From NCBI RefSeq assembly GCF_002277815.1, contig NZ_NKJI01000001.1:117501-181500 (forward strand): a stretch of DNA of 64,000 bases. Direction: 5' to 3'. The notes under the pieces are model-generated. The model had not been told where the DNA came from. It saw only the letters and a program-made list of their open reading frames with translations, and ran no database searches. This document shows, in pieces, positions 61,862-64,000 of the stretch. How positions within the stretch are numbered: the stretch's first letter is position 1; every line of letters begins with the position of its first letter. Made by a program: the position numbers and the translations under genes. This DNA is from Pseudomonas sp. ERMR1:02. Its GTDB lineage: Bacteria > Pseudomonadota > Gammaproteobacteria > Pseudomonadales > Pseudomonadaceae.

Positions 61862-64000
61862 ATGACCCTCAGCTCTGACCTGTCGGGCCCTTCTGTGGAG
61901 CCCCGGGTTATCCGTAAGCAATACGCCATGGAAATGGCGGTCGAACGCACGCGCCTGCTGTATCAGGGCTCTTTGCTTCCCACACTGTTCATGTTGATCA
62001 ATGGTCTGGTCTGCGCCGGTTTGCTCTGGAGTCCGCAGCGCTACTATCTGGTCACGGTCTGGCTGGTGTGGCTGCTGTCGCTGGTGGCGTTGCGGGTGAT
62101 TCAGGTTGCAGCCTTCGATTCGGCGATTCCCAACCGTCAGGCCCATCCGATCTGGCTACGCATGTTCTTGCTGGGCTCGGGTCTGACCGGCCTGACGCTG
62201 GCCGGAGCCGGTATCGCGCTGGTTCCCGCCGACAATTTCATCCAACAAGCCTGGGTTTTCGGCCTGATCGGCGCAGCGGCCCTTTCGGCCAGCGTGGCCT
62301 ACGCGGTCAGCCTGCCGGCGTTTCTGTCATTCACGTTGCCCTGTTTATTGCCCGCCATCGCTTATCTGTTCTGGGACGGCGACGAGCAGGGACAGGGGTG
62401 GGGCTGGTTCGGCCTGATTCTGCTGGGGGCATTGAGCGTTGTGGCCTGGCAGGTCAATCGGCTGATCGATCACGGCTTGTTGCAGCGTTTCCAGAATCAG
62501 GCGCTGATCGAGCATCTGCAGCAGGCGCAAAACTGTAGTGATCAACTCAATCAGAAGCTGGCAAAGGAAATCGACCAGCGCCGGCGCGCCGAAGAGGAGT
62601 TGCGCGAAATCCAGGTCGATCTGGAAAGCCGCGTCGCCCAACGCAGCCGTGAACTGGACGTTGCCAATCAGGCGCTGAGCAAAAGTGAGGCGCGCCTGGC
62701 GCTTGCGCTGAAGGCCAGTGAGCTGGGGCTGTGGGACTGGAACCTGCAAACCGACGAAGTTCACCACACGCACATCAGGGAGTTGTTCGGCCTGGAGCCG
62801 GAATACGTGACGGCGATGCTACGCCACCTCAAGCCACGCCTGCATCCCGAGGATCTTCCTGCACTGAGAAGGGCGCTGGTCGAGCATTTGAAGGGCCGCA
62901 CCGAGGATTATCAGGTCGAGTACCGCGTGCGGCATGGCGATGGTCACTGGGTCTGGATTGAGGACCGCGGGCGAGCGGTCGAACGCGCCGAAAACGGCCG
63001 GGTGATTCGCATGGTCGGCACTCGCCGCGACATCAGCGTCAGCAAGGCACTTGAAGAGCAGCAGCAATTGGCGGCGACGGTGTTCGAGGCGGCCAGCGAA
63101 GGCATTGTGATTCTCGACCCCGATTACGCACTGATCGCGGTTAATCAGGCTTTTAGCCGCGTGACTGGCTATGAGATTGGCGACATGCTCGGGCGCAACG
63201 TCGTCGAATTGCCGTGCAGCCGCGATGCTCGTCGCCATTTCGGAGTCATTCATCAAGCCCTGGAACAGCATGGCAGCTGGCAAGGCGAACTGGTGGAAAC
63301 CCGCAAGAATGGTGAGATGTACCCGCAATGGCTGCACCTGAATACAGTGCGAGATACTCGGGGAAAAGTCAGCCATATTGTCGGCTTCTTCGCGGATCTT
63401 TCGGCGCGCCGTGAATCCGAAGAGCGCATGCGCTACTTGACCCATTACGACGAGCTTACCGGCCTGGCTAACCGTTCAATGTTCCGCGAACGGCTCAGCG
63501 AGGCGCACCAGCGAGTGCGCCAGGGGGGTATCGCAGCCTGGCGTTACTGCACATCAATCTGGACCGTTTCAAGCAGCTCAATGACAGTCTGGGTCATGAA
63601 TTCGCCGACCAGTTGTTGCAGAAAATGGCCCGGCGACTGGTCAACGCGTTGCCGGAGGCTGACACCGTCGCTCGCTTGTCCGGCGACGAGTTTGCGGTGC
63701 TGTTCAACTCCTACGGCAACCTTTCGAGCCTGGCGCGGGTGGCGACACGCTTATCGAACAAGTTGCGCTTGCCGGTGACGGTCGAGGGCCATGAACTGGT
63801 GGTCAGCGCATCGATGGGCATCAGTCTGTTGCCGGACAGCGCCAGGGATATTTCCGCGCTGGTCAGCCAGTCGAACATGGCCATGCAGCACGCCAAGCAT
63901 CTGGGCGGCAACAACTTCCAGTTCTACACCGACAGCCTGCAAGCCAGCACACTGGAGCGTTTGCAGCTGGAAAACCAACTGCGTAAAGCCGTGGAAGAGA
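61862..64000 (+). pseudogene. Membrane PAS-GGDEF protein, frameshifted and cut by the window end
   Basis: The frame from ATG 61862 encodes about six membrane segments (residues about 35-215), a coiled coil (about 225-275), a PAS domain (about 280-405, LGLWDWNLQTDEVH), a second PAS (about 410-525) and the start of a GGDEF domain (YLTHYDELTGLANRSMFRER). At a GGGGGG run near 63523-63528 the frame breaks; with a seventh G it continues YRSLALLHINLDRFKQLND, then LSGDEFAVLFNSYG to base 64000. The GGDEF motif is SGDEF. It probably senses a signal and makes or responds to cyclic di-GMP. A G-run error is the simplest cause of the shift. Confidence 0.85.

Overview
The window is the replication-origin region of a Pseudomonas chromosome, most likely from the P. 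fluorescens group. The evidence is gene order (gyrB-recF-dnaN-dnaA / oriC / rpmH-rnpA-yidD-yidC-mnmE / mnmG-rsmG-parA-parB / atpIBEFHAGDC-glmU-glmR-glmS), protein sequences typical of the genus, high GC, parS sites of the form GTTCCACGTGGAAC, and Pseudomonas-type REP hairpins. No rRNA, tRNA, CRISPR array or complete insertion sequence was seen. Layout: 1-6150 is the leftward initiation cluster gyrB (cut by the window edge, TTG start), recF, dnaN, dnaA. 6151-6718 is a classical oriC with at least four perfect DnaA boxes beside an AT-rich stretch. 6719-10641 holds ribosomal, RNase P and membrane-insertion genes plus mnmE. 10642-11188 is a second DnaA-box and AT-rich gap. 11189-15423 holds mnmG, rsmG, parA and parB. 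15572-22685 is the complete ATP synthase operon, followed by glmU, a DeoR-type regulator and glmS. Just after glmS, at the position used as attTn7 in many bacteria, come a pair of 20-bp-phased direct repeats and an accessory stretch (about 27.0-34.6 kb): an AraC-GyrI regulator, a LysE exporter, an MFS transporter, a LysR regulator, a glutathione S-transferase and an unusual PNPOx/reductase/ferredoxin fusion. 34.6-38.0 kb has two linked envelope proteins of unknown role; 38.0-39.2 kb has a LysE/Lrp divergent pair. The most interesting part is two loci that look zinc-regulated. (1) 39.4-45.5 kb: a four-gene operon with 4-nt overlaps, encoding three SPFH/HflKC-like membrane proteins (one with 17 histidines in its first 32 residues) and a P1B-type metal ATPase. 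It is preceded by a palindrome containing GTTATATCGTAAC. (2) 49.0-53.0 kb: a COG0523 metallochaperone GTPase preceded by GTTATACCATAAC, a second COG0523 gene, a small exported protein, and a divergent threonyl-tRNA synthetase relative that lacks the whole catalytic core and most of its editing-site residues. The two 13-mers both fit GTTATAYCRTAAC and resemble the Zur box, so I infer one zinc-starvation regulon. The ThrRS-like protein is the best candidate for an undescribed function. The rest is ordinary chromosome: cfa, cls, pdxY, a thioesterase, a Kef-type antiporter, an SMI1/KNR4 protein, a Tim44-like protein, an EamA protein, uvrD and a membrane PAS-GGDEF protein that runs off the right edge. 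Four genes (MFS, LysR, second COG0523, GGDEF) each carry one apparent 1-nt deletion, mostly explainable by shortening of a short base run. That pattern points to sequencing or assembly error as much as to real pseudogenes.
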